A stretch of 64,000 nucleotides of DNA from Niastella yeongjuensis (GTDB lineage: Bacteria > Bacteroidota > Bacteroidia > Chitinophagales > Chitinophagaceae): positions 620,001-684,000 of the forward strand of contig NZ_FOCZ01000004.1 of NCBI RefSeq assembly GCF_900110245.1, read 5' to 3'. The notes below the pieces were generated by a model, which searched no databases, was not told the DNA's origin, and worked only from the letters and a program-made list of their open reading frames with translations. Of the stretch, positions 43,833 to 53,600 are shown piece after piece (the stretch's first letter is position 1; every line of letters starts with the position of its first letter). The position numbers were made by a program, and so were the translations under genes.

Positions 43833-46313
43833 TTACTCCACCCTCAAACTTTTCACCGGATTGGCCGTTGCTGCGCGAATGGTCTGCAAACTAACGGTGA
43901 GCAGTGCTATTACCATCGCTACGACACCGGCCAGCACAAAGAGCCACCACGGCATCGACGTGCGGTAGGCGAAGCTCTGCAGCCACTGATACACGCCCCA
44001 GCCCGCCACCGGCGCCGCAATAACGGTCGAAATCCCCACCAGGAGGACGAATTCCCTCGAAAGCATCGACACCAGTTGCGGAACGCCCGCTCCGAGCACT
44101 TTGCGGATGCCGATTTCACGTGTCCGTTGGTTGGCAGTGAATGCCGCAAGCCCGAAAAGGCCCATACAGGAGATGAAGATGGCGATGCCCATAGCGATGT
44201 TGAGGATCTGCGATGTCTGCCGTTCCTGCTTGTAAAGCTGTTCCAGGGATTCGTCGAAAAACCGGGACTGGAACACTGTTCCCGGGTATATTTTTTTATA
44301 GACCGACTCCATGTTTGTCATCAGCGTCTTCACCTCGGCCGCGGAGAGGCTGGCGCTGGAGAGTTTTATGCTCAGTTGGCTCCCGGTGCCTGCCTGCGTC
44401 GAAAAGATAAAGGGTCGGATCGTCTGATGCATATCGTCCGAATGGAAATCCTTCACTACACCGACAACAGGCCCTGATGCCTGGCCGTTGATCACCTGCT
44501 TACCGATTGCATCGGCCGGCCGGGTGAAACCCAGAGCCCTTGCCGCCGTCTCATTCAGGATAAAGGCCCGGTACGAGGGCTGTGCCGCGGCGGCCCCTGC
44601 GGCTGGAATGCTCCTTCGCGCCGTGTCCGAGAGGTAGAAATTTCTCCCGGCGACGAGCGTCAACCCGTATAGGGAGATATAGCCGGTGTCTATGTAGTCA
44701 CCTCCAGGCATGATCTTCTCGTCCGAGGCTCCTTTGTATTCAAGAGAAGTCCAGCGTATCATATGGTAGAGCGCTTGCGGGTCGGCCGTGTTGAGGCTCA
44801 CCTGCCTCACACCCGCGAGATGGTGGATCTCGGTGGCGAGGACGTCTTTTCGATTGTTTGGCTGGCCCCTCGGAATGTCGATCGTGACGATCGCGTCTTT
44901 ACTAAAGCCGAGGTCCGTATTGATCATGTAATGGATCTGCCGGCTTACCATCATGGTGCCGATGATAAAGAGTAAGCTCACCGCAAACTGGAAAACAATA
45001 AGGCCCTTGCGAAGATAGCTTTTGGAGTTGAGCTGCCGGACACCCTGTCCCTTAAGGCTGATGACCGGCAGGAAAGAAGAGAGCGCCCGCCCGGGATACC
45101 AGCCGGCGATCAGACAAGTAGTAAAGATCGTAACCCCTATAAAGAGCCAGGTACCGGGGTTGGTCATATGCAGCCGTACGCCTTGGGGGATAAAGCCATG
45201 CAGGGCTGCAATAACAGGATCAACGAGCAGGAGTGCGAGTGCCATGGCGGCAACGACGATGATGCCGGTTTCTATGAGGAATTGCCGGACAAGACCGCTG
45301 GTGCTGCTACCCATTACTTTCCGTATGCCTATCTCTTTTGCGCGCAGTAACGACTGCGCCGTGGACAGGTTGATGAAGTTGATAGCGGCAATGACCAGGA
45401 TGAAGAGGGCAATGCCGGCCAGTGCAAACAGCGTAGGCTTGTGCGCCCGGCGACCGTACATGTCCTGATAAGCCGCATTAAAATGGATATCTGCAAGCGG
45501 CTGCAGCGATAAGGTGGCCTTCGGACCTATATGACGTTTGCAGAAGGCGTTGAATTGCTGTTCTACGTGGGCCATTGTCGTACCCGGAGCCAGCTTGACA
45601 TAGACATTGATACCACTCCTCAGATTGCCCCAGTCATGGATATAGGTTTTGAGGAAGCTCTGTTCGAGGGAACTATAGGAGATGAGGTCCTTGAAGTCAA
45701 AGTCTGTATTCTGGTCCCAATCCTTGACGATTCCCGTGACGGAAACCGTTAGCGAATCTTCGTACACGACGGAACGCCCCATCCAGTCTGCCGGCGCTCC
45801 TGCCTGGAAATAGCGCCTCGCCTCCGATTCGGTCAGCACCACCGAGAACGGTTTCTGCAGGGCCGTCGCGGGATTGCCCGCCAACCATTGGTAATGAAAG
45901 ATTTTTAGGTAGTCCGTATCGGCAAAGGTGATATGATAGGTTTCGTCGCCGCTGATGGCAGGTATGACCTGGGGGGGCTGCCCCACCGATGGGATCAGCA
46001 CACGGGTGTCGTCGGTAAAGAGGGTGGTAACAGCGCTGAAGCCTGTCGCCTCCTGGCGCAGAGCGGGGCCAAGGGGCCCGGACATCATCGCACCATTACT
46101 TTGGATACCGTAGTCGTGGGTCGTTGGAACCACCACCCGATAGATCCGGGCGGCGTTAGTATGGAATTTGTCATAGCTGAATTCGAAGGCCACATACAGG
46201 AAGATCACCACGCAGGACAGGATGCCGAATGTGAGGCCAAGGAGGTTGATGCTTGTCGTCAACTTATGCCGGCCCAGACGACGCAAGGCAAAAAGCAGCT
46301 GTTTTTCTATCAT
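43833..46313 (-). CDS. MacB/FtsX-type ABC transporter permease
   Basis: About 826 residues from the ATG at 46313 (MIEKQLLFALRRLGRHKL); an open TTG-started extension to 46502 looks non-coding. Order: first membrane helix, periplasmic MacB_PCD core, FtsX domain with three helices (ALFILVIAAINFINLSTAQ, KEIGIRKVMGSS), a second MacB_PCD core and a second FtsX domain ending NPVKSLRVE. These ~800-residue permeases export antimicrobial or small molecules with a separate ATPase, which is not in the window. Base composition is visibly GC-richer than the neighbours. Along with the gene remnants on both sides this suggests recent acquisition. Confidence 0.88.
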   Translation of the reverse strand: MIEKQLLFALRRLGRHKLTTSINLLGLTFGILSCVVIFLYVAFEFSYDKFHTNAARIYRVVVPTTHDYGIQSNGAMMSGPLGPALRQEATGFSAVTTLFTDDTRVLIPSVGQPPQVIPAISGDETYHITFADTDYLKIFHYQWLAGNPATALQKPFSVVLTESEARRYFQAGAPADWMGRSVVYEDSLTVSVTGIVKDWDQNTDFDFKDLISYSSLEQSFLKTYIHDWGNLRSGINVYVKLAPGTTMAHVEQQFNAFCKRHIGPKATLSLQPLADIHFNAAYQDMYGRRAHKPTLFALAGIALFILVIAAINFINLSTAQSLLRAKEIGIRKVMGSSTSGLVRQFLIETGIIVVAAMALALLLVDPVIAALHGFIPQGVRLHMTNPGTWLFIGVTIFTTCLIAGWYPGRALSSFLPVISLKGQGVRQLNSKSYLRKGLIVFQFAVSLLFIIGTMMVSRQIHYMINTDLGFSKDAIVTIDIPRGQPNNRKDVLATEIHHLAGVRQVSLNTADPQALYHMIRWTSLEYKGASDEKIMPGGDYIDTGYISLYGLTLVAGRNFYLSDTARRSIPAAGAAAAQPSYRAFILNETAARALGFTRPADAIGKQVINGQASGPVVGVVKDFHSDDMHQTIRPFIFSTQAGTGSQLSIKLSSASLSAAEVKTLMTNMESVYKKIYPGTVFQSRFFDESLEQLYKQERQTSQILNIAMGIAIFISCMGLFGLAAFTANQRTREIGIRKVLGAGVPQLVSMLSREFVLLVGISTVIAAPVAGWGVYQWLQSFAYRTSMPWWLFVLAGVVAMVIALLTVSLQTIRAATANPVKSLRVE

Positions 46314-46516
46314 AACGCTGGAGGATATATACCGAATCCAGAGCCAATTGAGCGCCATTTTTATAAAATGTTGAAAATCTGTTACTAACGGTGCTACGCA
46401 CAGGCCAGGGCGTCCTTTTTCGATACAGTCAGTGTCCGATTCCATACCTAAATGTCTTGTTGAAGGATTGAATGTAACATCAAATGTTGCCTCGGTAATC
46501 AAAAGTGTACGGTTAA

Positions 46517-46735
46517 ATACTGACTATTACTGATAATATCTATACTGATAATGGTATCGTGAATTTTGATGTGGTACTGGGAAATGCTTCAAGCATGACA
46601 AGGTCCTTAGAACATAATGATGCAATGATTGTTGCAGGCGCCATGAACAATGGTGCAGCAGTTATAACAAATGACACAAAATTTTTTAAATTTATGAATG
46701 CAATAGGTTGGCCCAACTTCCAGTATTCTAAATAA
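46517..46735 (+). pseudogene. 5'-truncated PIN-like domain fragment (toxin C-terminus?)
   Basis: About 72 codons open without a proper start; the stop is at 46733-46735. The LEHNDAMIVAGAMNNGAAVITND segment has the D-x-x-I-x-A-x-A...TND pattern of the second half of PIN ribonuclease domains. Such C-terminal tips occur on polymorphic toxins. The rest of the protein is missing. It ends 24 bases before the zinc-binding gene at 46760, the usual spacing of a toxin tip and its immunity gene. The toxin reading is inference. Confidence 0.5.
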
Positions 46736-46759
46736 AGATCTATTTAAAATTTAAAGATT

Positions 46760-47098
46760 ATGGGTTTCTATAATGTTTTAATAACAGAAATGGTATGTCC
46801 GAATTGCGGAGTGAGTTCTCCAGTTCGAATTCAGTATAAGTATGGTAGTACCAGGCAATTTGAATACAGGGTTGGTGATACCATTCCCTGGGAGGGCAAT
46901 AATATAGGAAACCCTGAGTTAACCAACGTTAAAGCGTATGGCATTGCAGAATCAACAACATGTCCTTCCTGCAATCAGGATAAAATACCGGAAGACTATG
47001 ATGTTTTTATTAAGAATAATGTAATAACCGGTGTTGCCCCTATGGAAAACAATGATTATTTAGTGGATAATGTCACCTATATTGATTTGAACAAGTAG
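46760..47098 (+). CDS. Small zinc-binding protein, possible immunity protein
   Basis: 112 residues. Two CxxC pairs (VCPNCGVSS near residue 13 and TTCPSCNQD near residue 67) form one zinc-ribbon-like site around a beta-rich core (VRIQYKYGSTRQFEYRVGDTIPW). There is no signal peptide. The gene lies just after the PIN-like fragment and is intact, while its upstream neighbour is broken; orphan immunity genes show this pattern. Similar zinc-ribbon proteins are known next to polymorphic toxins, but I cannot assign a family. Confidence 0.55.
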   Translation: MGFYNVLITEMVCPNCGVSSPVRIQYKYGSTRQFEYRVGDTIPWEGNNIGNPELTNVKAYGIAESTTCPSCNQDKIPEDYDVFIKNNVITGVAPMENNDYLVDNVTYIDLNK

Positions 47099-47158
47099 TG
47101 ATAACCAAGAGGCTGTCTTCTATGTTGAATTCCAAGCCTCGAATGTTAAAATTTCAAT

Positions 47159-47186
47159 ATTGCACCAGCTTTCGGGTTGGTGCAAT
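47159..47186. terminator. Stem-loop downstream of the small zinc-binding gene
   Basis: ATTGCACCA/TGGTGCAAT, a 9-bp perfect stem with a 10-base loop, lies 60 bases beyond the stop codon. It is followed by TCTT. The 47100-47390 stretch otherwise shows no convincing gene. Confidence 0.45.
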
Positions 47187-47330
47187 TCTTCATCACCCGC
47201 GTGGGCCAGCGTACCTTTTGGGTATCAGAAGTTTAAAAAAAATCAGAGAGTGTTTTTTTACCCTTTTTACCACTCATTATATCACTCACTACTTATTTAA
47301 CTTGTTTTGTTACAATTTGTCAAGACCACA

Positions 47331-47366
47331 AAACAAAAAAAACCTGCAATCATAAATTTGCAGGCT
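47331..47366 (-). terminator. Terminator downstream of the tRNA remnant
   Basis: On the minus strand the stem CCTGCAA/TTGCAGG is followed by eight T residues. It sits directly 3' of the tRNA-end-like sequence, as a tRNA terminator would. Confidence 0.7.
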
Positions 47367-47390
47367 TAAAGTATCTTTTGATTTTGAGCA

Positions 47391-47417
47391 GTGCGGAGAG
47401 AGCGAGGGATTCGAACC
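47391..47417 (-). other. tRNA 3'-end-like remnant, probable attachment site of an integrative element
   Basis: On the minus strand the sequence reads GGTTCGAATCCC, the invariant T-loop, then TCGCTCTCTCCGCA, which resembles a serine-tRNA-type acceptor 3' end. The 5' part of the T-stem and the rest of a tRNA are missing, and there are two bases more than a standard T-arm/acceptor junction. A duplicated tRNA 3' end is the hallmark of site-specific integration at a tRNA gene. The full tRNA and integrase would lie to the right of the window. Confidence 0.55.
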
Positions 47418-47559
47418 TACCCTACTCCTTATTGTTAGTCAGTTAGTTGAGTGCTGCAAAATGGGTGACTCAATGGATGACGCTGGGAATATTATTACTT
47501 TGAAAGAACTGTCTTCTTAGATAAAGATATATAATGTTCTTTAAGGTGACGTCCTAATT

Positions 47560-47928
47560 CTATACCTCAATTTCAATTTCCGTCACACCATCTTCAGGCG
47601 GTCCAAAACGCAGTTTTGCTTTTGCGCCATTCATGAAATCACATTCTTTTAAAACAGGCTGAACAGTTTTGAACAGACTCTCTGCATTGGGGCCATACAT
47701 ATATAATGTTCCGTCGCCATAGTCCATTGCAATTTCATGACCGTCATATTCCCCAACTTCATTTTCTGTGACTACTTTCTCTAACATGTCTTCAAGTTCA
47801 AATAAAGCATCCAGGCCATCTATTCCATATTTAAACCGGACTATGACTGCGTGCTCTGGATTATCATTTGAGTCAGATTTTATATTCATTTTGCTTATTA
47901 CCCTATTATTTAATATTTTATCCAACAT
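47560..47928 (-). CDS. Conserved-looking small protein of unknown function
   Basis: 122 residues (or 109 from the ATG at 47889, MNIKSDS). The fold looks like a ferredoxin-like alpha/beta sandwich: HAVIVRFKYG strand, LFELEDMLEKVV helix, EIAMDYGDGTLYMYGPNAESLF and RFGPPEDGVTEIEI. The GTLYMYGP-AE-LF and YGPPEDG-type motif suggests a widespread uncharacterised family. It lies between the attachment-site remnant and the defence operon, 68 bases after vsr on the same strand. It is a likely cargo gene; function unknown. Confidence 0.6.
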   Translation of the reverse strand: MLDKILNNRVISKMNIKSDSNDNPEHAVIVRFKYGIDGLDALFELEDMLEKVVTENEVGEYDGHEIAMDYGDGTLYMYGPNAESLFKTVQPVLKECDFMNGAKAKLRFGPPEDGVTEIEIEV

Positions 47929-47995
47929 CTACACCCAAGTACTTTAGTTCGCCTTATTGTATAATTGAGAATCGAACTTGAACGGTACACTAATT

Positions 47996-48412
47996 CTATA
48001 TTTTCAAATGCATCCTTAACTTATCAACTATTTTCAATATGGATGACTCACTTTTTAGTTCGCATTCCCATACTACCAGAACTTGCCAACCATCGTCTTG
48101 AAGTAATTTAATATTTTTTGAATCTCGTTCAATATTCTTGGTTAGCTTTTTACGCCAGTATTCTGAATTACTGTTAGGAATTCTACCTTCCGCACAATCT
48201 TCATGAAAATGCCAAAAACAGCCATGAACGAATATTATGGTCTTGTACTTAGACATTACTATGTCTGGCTTGCCAGGTAATCCTGCCTTGTGAATCCTAA
48301 ATCTATATCCGGCTTTGAAAAGGGCTGACCGTAATAACATTTCTGGCTTAGTATCTTTAGCCCTAATTTTGCCCATTACTTCACTTCGCTTTACTTTTGA
48401 CCAAATGTCCAT
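47996..48412 (-). CDS. vsr: Very short patch repair endonuclease (Vsr)
   Basis: 138 residues. All Vsr landmarks are present: RSEVMGKIRAKDTKPEM, catalytic Asp50 in LPGKPDIV, zinc and catalytic residues in FVHGCFWHFHEDC (His63, Cys65, His68, Cys73) and the WQVLVVWECEL strand. It nicks T:G mismatches produced when 5-methylcytosine deaminates, preserving the sequence recognised by the neighbouring C5-methyltransferase. Its start overlaps the end of that gene by 32 bases, so they are translationally coupled. Confidence 0.95.
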   Translation of the reverse strand: MDIWSKVKRSEVMGKIRAKDTKPEMLLRSALFKAGYRFRIHKAGLPGKPDIVMSKYKTIIFVHGCFWHFHEDCAEGRIPNSNSEYWRKKLTKNIERDSKNIKLLQDDGWQVLVVWECELKSESSILKIVDKLRMHLKI

Positions 48413-49550
48413 TGAGTTGTCGATTTAAAATGTGCTTTTCAATGAGAAAGCTCATCATAGCTGAAGCCATAGCTTCGGCCATTGGGACAGGCACACCGTT
48501 CCCAATCATTTTAAATTTCTTTGACAAAGGTACATCAGAAGGCAATACATACGTATCTGGCACACCTTGTATTCTAAGGGCTTCACGTACTGAAATTCGC
48601 CGGTGTTTATATGGATGTAAGTGAACCTCGTTATTGCCATAGCAAGCGGTCGGACTAAATCTAAAACGATGTAAGCGTTTGAACGAAGGTCTATTTGTTT
48701 GACCTTCTGGAATGTTCATTAACTTTTCTTTCGCACTATGCAAATTAAAATATTCATTGGCGTTTGCAATTTTCTTAATCTGGTTATCTGGAACCAGGCA
48801 GTTTATTACACATAGTTCAACTGGTATATCCTTGGGCCTTTGTAATTTACTGCCAAAATCAGAAGTTTCTGGCCAAGTATATTTGCTAAATGCATCTTTA
48901 TACAATTTGCTTTCAGGCCAATTAAACCAGTGCTCTCCTGGTGCCTCATTGATTAACTTTTTTGCAACAACATCCTTTCTTATTCCTGCAAAGAAAACAC
49001 GTTCCCGGAACTGAGGAACACCAAAGTTCAAGGCATTTAAAGTATTATAATCAATGTAATAATGACGTCCAATCTTTTTTAACAGCTCAATTAAATAGTC
49101 CTTATTTGACTTTTGTCTTATCAGGCCTGCGACATTTTCCATTACAAAAAATGTTGGCTTTAGCTCAAGAATTTTATTAAAATACATAATCGTGAGCTTT
49201 CCTCGTTCTCCTTCGAAGCCACCACGGTTTCCATAAACACTAAAATCCTGGCAAGGGGGGCCTCCAATGACTCCAAATTGCTCAGGCTTTTTTCCAGAAA
49301 AGGCTTGATTTATAATTTCGCCAGAACTTATTTCAGTTATTGATTTTGTATTAAATATTTCTGCCTTTATACCGTTACCCTGTGATTTACGCCATGAAGT
49401 AATTCCTTCCGCATGAAGCCTTGCGAAAAGTTTATTATTTTCGTTTGTCCACACGATCTCAAATCCTGCTTTCTCAAATCCCATATCTAAAAATCCCCCG
49501 CCAGAGTAAAATGACAAAATTGGCACTTTGGGTGTACTTTGCTTATGCAT
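48381..49550 (-). CDS. DNA (cytosine-5)-methyltransferase of the defence operon
   Basis: 389 residues. C5-MTase motifs in order: I (SFYSGGGFLDMGF), IV with catalytic Cys100 in GGPPCQDFS, VI (MENVAG, residues 137-142), VIII (PQFRERVFFAG, 179-189), IX (RRISVREALRIQG) and X (MIGNGVPVPMAEA). The target domain between VIII and IX should set the recognition site, which cannot be read. It overlaps the nuclease gene upstream by eight bases. In a type II Druantia-like operon this would be the DruM-type component that marks self DNA. Confidence 0.93.
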   Translation of the reverse strand: MHKQSTPKVPILSFYSGGGFLDMGFEKAGFEIVWTNENNKLFARLHAEGITSWRKSQGNGIKAEIFNTKSITEISSGEIINQAFSGKKPEQFGVIGGPPCQDFSVYGNRGGFEGERGKLTIMYFNKILELKPTFFVMENVAGLIRQKSNKDYLIELLKKIGRHYYIDYNTLNALNFGVPQFRERVFFAGIRKDVVAKKLINEAPGEHWFNWPESKLYKDAFSKYTWPETSDFGSKLQRPKDIPVELCVINCLVPDNQIKKIANANEYFNLHSAKEKLMNIPEGQTNRPSFKRLHRFRFSPTACYGNNEVHLHPYKHRRISVREALRIQGVPDTYVLPSDVPLSKKFKMIGNGVPVPMAEAMASAMMSFLIEKHILNRQLNGHLVKSKAK

Positions 49551-50634
49551 AGGTTATTGTGAAAATATTGGCTGTTGCGTTAATTGCGTTCTTGCTTTTC
49601 CTTAAATTATAGAGTGTAATCTTCTTATCGATCAAATTTTCAAACCCCTGCTTTAGACTGCCTGTTAGACCATTTATTAATACTTCATGATTTCCGATTT
49701 GCATTTGCAGGCCTAAAGAATTATTATTAAAACAATTCACCTTTTTCAATAGCCCACCCAAATCATTTACATGTTCAAAATTTTTAGTCAACCAGTTAGA
49801 ATAATAATTACAGGCAGGACGGTAAGAACAATATTGGCAATTTTCTTTTGAGGGCTTTGCAATTAATTCAAATTCCTGCTTTTCAATAATAGAATTAGTG
49901 CTTGATAAAAATGAGACTGCCTCTTTGTAAACATTTTCGCAATCTTCTTGTGTAAATGGAACTTCAATAAAATTATTGTCTAACGTTATTAAAAACAAAG
50001 ACGTAGGAAATACGTTGTGCATTAAAAAATACAGGTATGCATATAACTTTAATTGAAGCTCATATTCCTTTTTTATTAATTTTTCTGAACCACCATTTTC
50101 ATCAATCGATTCAATATGTACTTTCCCAGTCTTGAAATCCAATATAACCACAGAAGAGCCATTCTTAATAATCAGATCCGCAATACCATATATGCTGTGG
50201 TCCAAATTAGTCAGTTTTACTTCAGGAAAATAAGTGTTTGTTGTCTTTTGCTCATGCTTAGCAATTTTATTCTTTCTTCGTTCGAGAAAATGCCTAAGTT
50301 GATTCTTCTTCAATGCAAAATCAGATACAAAATATTTTAATGGAGTAATACTCCCTAGTCCCTTTTGCCTAAGTTCATTTTCCTTTTTGTTAATTAAATC
50401 ATTCCAGCATTCAGAAAAAGACTCCTCATTAACTACAATACCCCTTGAAATCAATTCAATCATTTTATGGGCAATGGAACCAAAATGAGCATTCGCATTA
50501 ATTGGCAACAACGACTCATATTTAAAAGTATTTGCTAACACAAGCTTATAAGGACAATTTAATGCCGAATAGTATTGACTTGGTGATATATGTTTTAATG
50601 GCAGTATTTTTAGTGCTTTCAGCTTTCGAATCAT
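49543..50634 (-). CDS. PD-(D/E)XK nuclease with RecB/AddB-like Fe-S motif
   Basis: 363 residues. The RecB-type nuclease core has Glu138 in FPEVKL, Asp152 in YGIADLII, Asp166 and Lys168 in ILDFKTGK, and Gln194 and Tyr198 in ELQLKLYAYLY. Four cysteines are spaced as in AddB/Cas4 iron-sulfur nucleases: Cys27 (LNCPYK) and Cys266, Cys269, Cys275 (ENCQYCSYRPACNYY). It should be a Mg-dependent exo/endonuclease and the DNA-degrading part of the system. Its start overlaps the helicase stop by four bases (ATGA type). It may correspond to a Druantia accessory protein, but I cannot confirm which. Confidence 0.85.
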   Translation of the reverse strand: MIRKLKALKILPLKHISPSQYYSALNCPYKLVLANTFKYESLLPINANAHFGSIAHKMIELISRGIVVNEESFSECWNDLINKKENELRQKGLGSITPLKYFVSDFALKKNQLRHFLERRKNKIAKHEQKTTNTYFPEVKLTNLDHSIYGIADLIIKNGSSVVILDFKTGKVHIESIDENGGSEKLIKKEYELQLKLYAYLYFLMHNVFPTSLFLITLDNNFIEVPFTQEDCENVYKEAVSFLSSTNSIIEKQEFELIAKPSKENCQYCSYRPACNYYSNWLTKNFEHVNDLGGLLKKVNCFNNNSLGLQMQIGNHEVLINGLTGSLKQGFENLIDKKITLYNLRKSKNAINATANIFTITYA

Positions 50635-53600
50635 TTGTTCATTATTTTTTCAAAGCACCAACCAATCCTTCGTTGTAAATTAAAAGTATCTAAACATTCA
50701 AAATCATCTTCAACATTCCCTCCCCTATCCATTATATACTGGCGAGCTTCGCTTATCGCATTTGTATACCATGCGTCCTCTTCAGGACTATTCAACTTCC
50801 AAAATGGATGTATTATTAAAATTATTTTTCTTCTTCCATTTTGAATAGATCCGTGTTTAATTGCAGGAATTCCTCTGAAGTCAATTAAATAATCCTCTTT
50901 GGGAGTTCCAGCTTTAACAAAAAAACTTTCTACAAATTGATCTCTCAAAGTAGTTGCGAAATTCTTCCAATCCTTGATCTCAACATAATTGAAATCATTA
51001 TCCGCACCGGACTTATAATCTTTATTTTGAAATATTCGTAATATACCTAGTCCTAAGCGCCAATCTAACAGGCTGTGCCAGTTCATGTTCCTATACACTT
51101 TGAGACAATCATAACACGCATCTTTACATTTCAGTTGGTGCTCCTGTGAATGTATTCGTTGAATATATGTTCCGACTGACGTTGGATCTAGTGCTTCTTT
51201 AAGCATTTGATCAAATCCTTCATAAAGCTTTCTCACGAAGCCAGATCCATTCGGTAGTTCATCAATTAAAATAATTTCCGCCACATTTTTTTTAATAATA
51301 TCATCAATTTCATATTTAGTGATGTCAGCTATTTCTATTTCAGTTGGATCTATATCAAGAGTATCAGCTAATACCCTTTGTAATAAAAACGCACTTGAAT
51401 AAAATCCCGCTCTTACCCCTAAACTTTGCCTTTCAAAATAATTAGGGTTATCTTTTAAATTAAACATGTCTAAATTCAATTCCGGTGCAACTGAAACTGG
51501 ATGAAATTTCAGAACTTCAGTCTTCTTGTTTATAGCAAGGGCAATGGGTTGTTCCGGGACTCTATTATAAAATTCAACCCTATAATTATCTTCGGAAATG
51601 AACATTTTGCCATTTAATGTAGCCGACGGCACAAATGAATCTTGAATCCACTGGTTTTTAAACCTAAAGGATTTCATTATTTCAGGATTGAAATTATTTA
51701 CATCATAATAGCTGCCGGAATACAGTTTGTCTCCGTTGGTATTTATACGCCAAGTTACATCCTTGTCTGAGATAATAATTCTGGAGTTTGCTACCTGATA
51801 TTCTTCCCTCTTTGAGTCACCCTCCGTGGAACGGTCTGCATAGATAGGTGGCCTATTCGTTACAAAATCTGCCTCATCCCGATTATCGGAACCTAACAAA
51901 AGATCACCCCTGTATGCCTTTGGTGACTTTATTCGGAACTTACTGAATGTATTAATCTCAAAATTTCCGCAATCAGGACATTGTAAGTTTTTGGGTTTGT
52001 CTTGTTCATCAAACGATTTATTATAACCGCATTTTTTACACCTTTCCATCCACCTGTTTAAGTAAAATGGGGATGTTCCAGTCAGGCCATTCTCTTTATT
52101 TATCAATGTCTCCTTCCCATTTTGATCACGCCCTTTAATTAACTCAGAAGTGAAACCTATGGATTGATAGATGGCTTTATCTTTAGTCTTTTGAGCACCA
52201 GGAGCAAATTCATAAATAGCAATAGCCTGAGATCTGTCAATTTTCCGGGTCTCATTATTATCGGAAATGCCATGATAGAAGTTTTTGACATCGGTTGGCA
52301 TACCAAACATTGGTAATATTCCACCCTCAGCAAATTTTTGGGATATATCATCTGTTGGGATCTCAGCATTATTAATTATTTTGTCAAGTTTATATATAAA
52401 GCCCTTTTCAGTAGAGGAATCAGTAAAATAGTTAAAGAATTTTTCCTTTTCGCTGGTAAGTTGAGAAGGTGTTATTGTGTTTATTATTTCTTTGATGGCA
52501 TCCTGGTTGACTTTAATCCATTCAATGATTTTTTTCTTGTAAACGTTCCAATTATGGACCTTCCCAAAAACACCGTGGATACTTGATTTGTCCTCATCAA
52601 AATTTTCATTTACTTCAATCTGCAGGTATGCATTCCTTAAAATTTCTTTTGCGATTAGCCGTGAACATATCCGATCCTGCTTCATTGTAAGGAACGGTGT
52701 CGGGGGTTTGTCGCCGGTTATTTTTTGTGGGTTGGAAAAATAAAATTCATCATGGCTTCTGCCACGGCAAAAAGTTAGAATAATTGAATAAGCTTGCCCT
52801 CTTCGCCCAGCCCGCCCGACCCTTTGCTGATAATTGAAGCGCTGTGGAGGCATATTTGCTAACATAACTGCCTGCAATGCACCTATATCAACCCCAACTT
52901 CCAATGTAGTTGTTACGCTCAACAGGTCAATTTGTCTAACCAAGGGGACTCCTTCAGTTTTTAAGATAACATTTCTAAAATGCCGTTGTCGTTGGAATTG
53001 ATTGTCTGTTTGCCCTGTTAATTCTTCACAATGAATCCTGAGGGGATCACGGTCTTGAATCATTGCGGAATATGATAGATAATTTTTTTCCCAAATTTCT
53101 CCGCAGGTAGTTTTATTGGATGGATTTAGAAGTGATTTTGTTTGCGTGCATACTCCACCTGAGGAATGCAGGTGGGCCCTCCCACCTTTGCTACTTAACC
53201 AGGCCTCATCGGAACCAACAGATGCTTTTATAAACAGACTTTCAAACTGCAAACCCGAATAACCTGATAAAATATTATTTCCGGAAAGTAAATCAAAGAT
53301 ATTCTGCCCTAATGCACTTTCAGATATTGAAAATCTTTCACTAACCTTTTTAATATATCCCCTGCATAAGGTCGGAAAATCATCGTAACCCAAAATATCA
53401 AAAGGAAAGTTGTCCGGATCAACTTGATTATGTTTGTACTTGTCACCTAATATTCTTATCGTGGAATTTACAACATCAATAAAATCTTTAGGGGCAAGTC
53501 CAGCTTTGCCTGCATATCCTGAAATTTCAGGAGTTTCAGGATTGATTGTTAAATAGCCAAGAGCAGAGCTCTCAAAAGAATAAAAAAGTGAAGCGAAAAA

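Noticed and set aside
46314-46502. N-terminal extension of the FtsX/MacB permease from a TTG at 46502
   Set aside because: The extra 63 residues are unlike the family, which starts just before the first membrane helix; ATG 46313 fits better.
47098-47355. Open frame of 85 codons downstream of the small zinc-binding gene
   Set aside because: Aromatic- and Lys-rich without any pattern, overlapping the stem-loop at 47159 and the A-rich terminator tract. It is probably non-coding.
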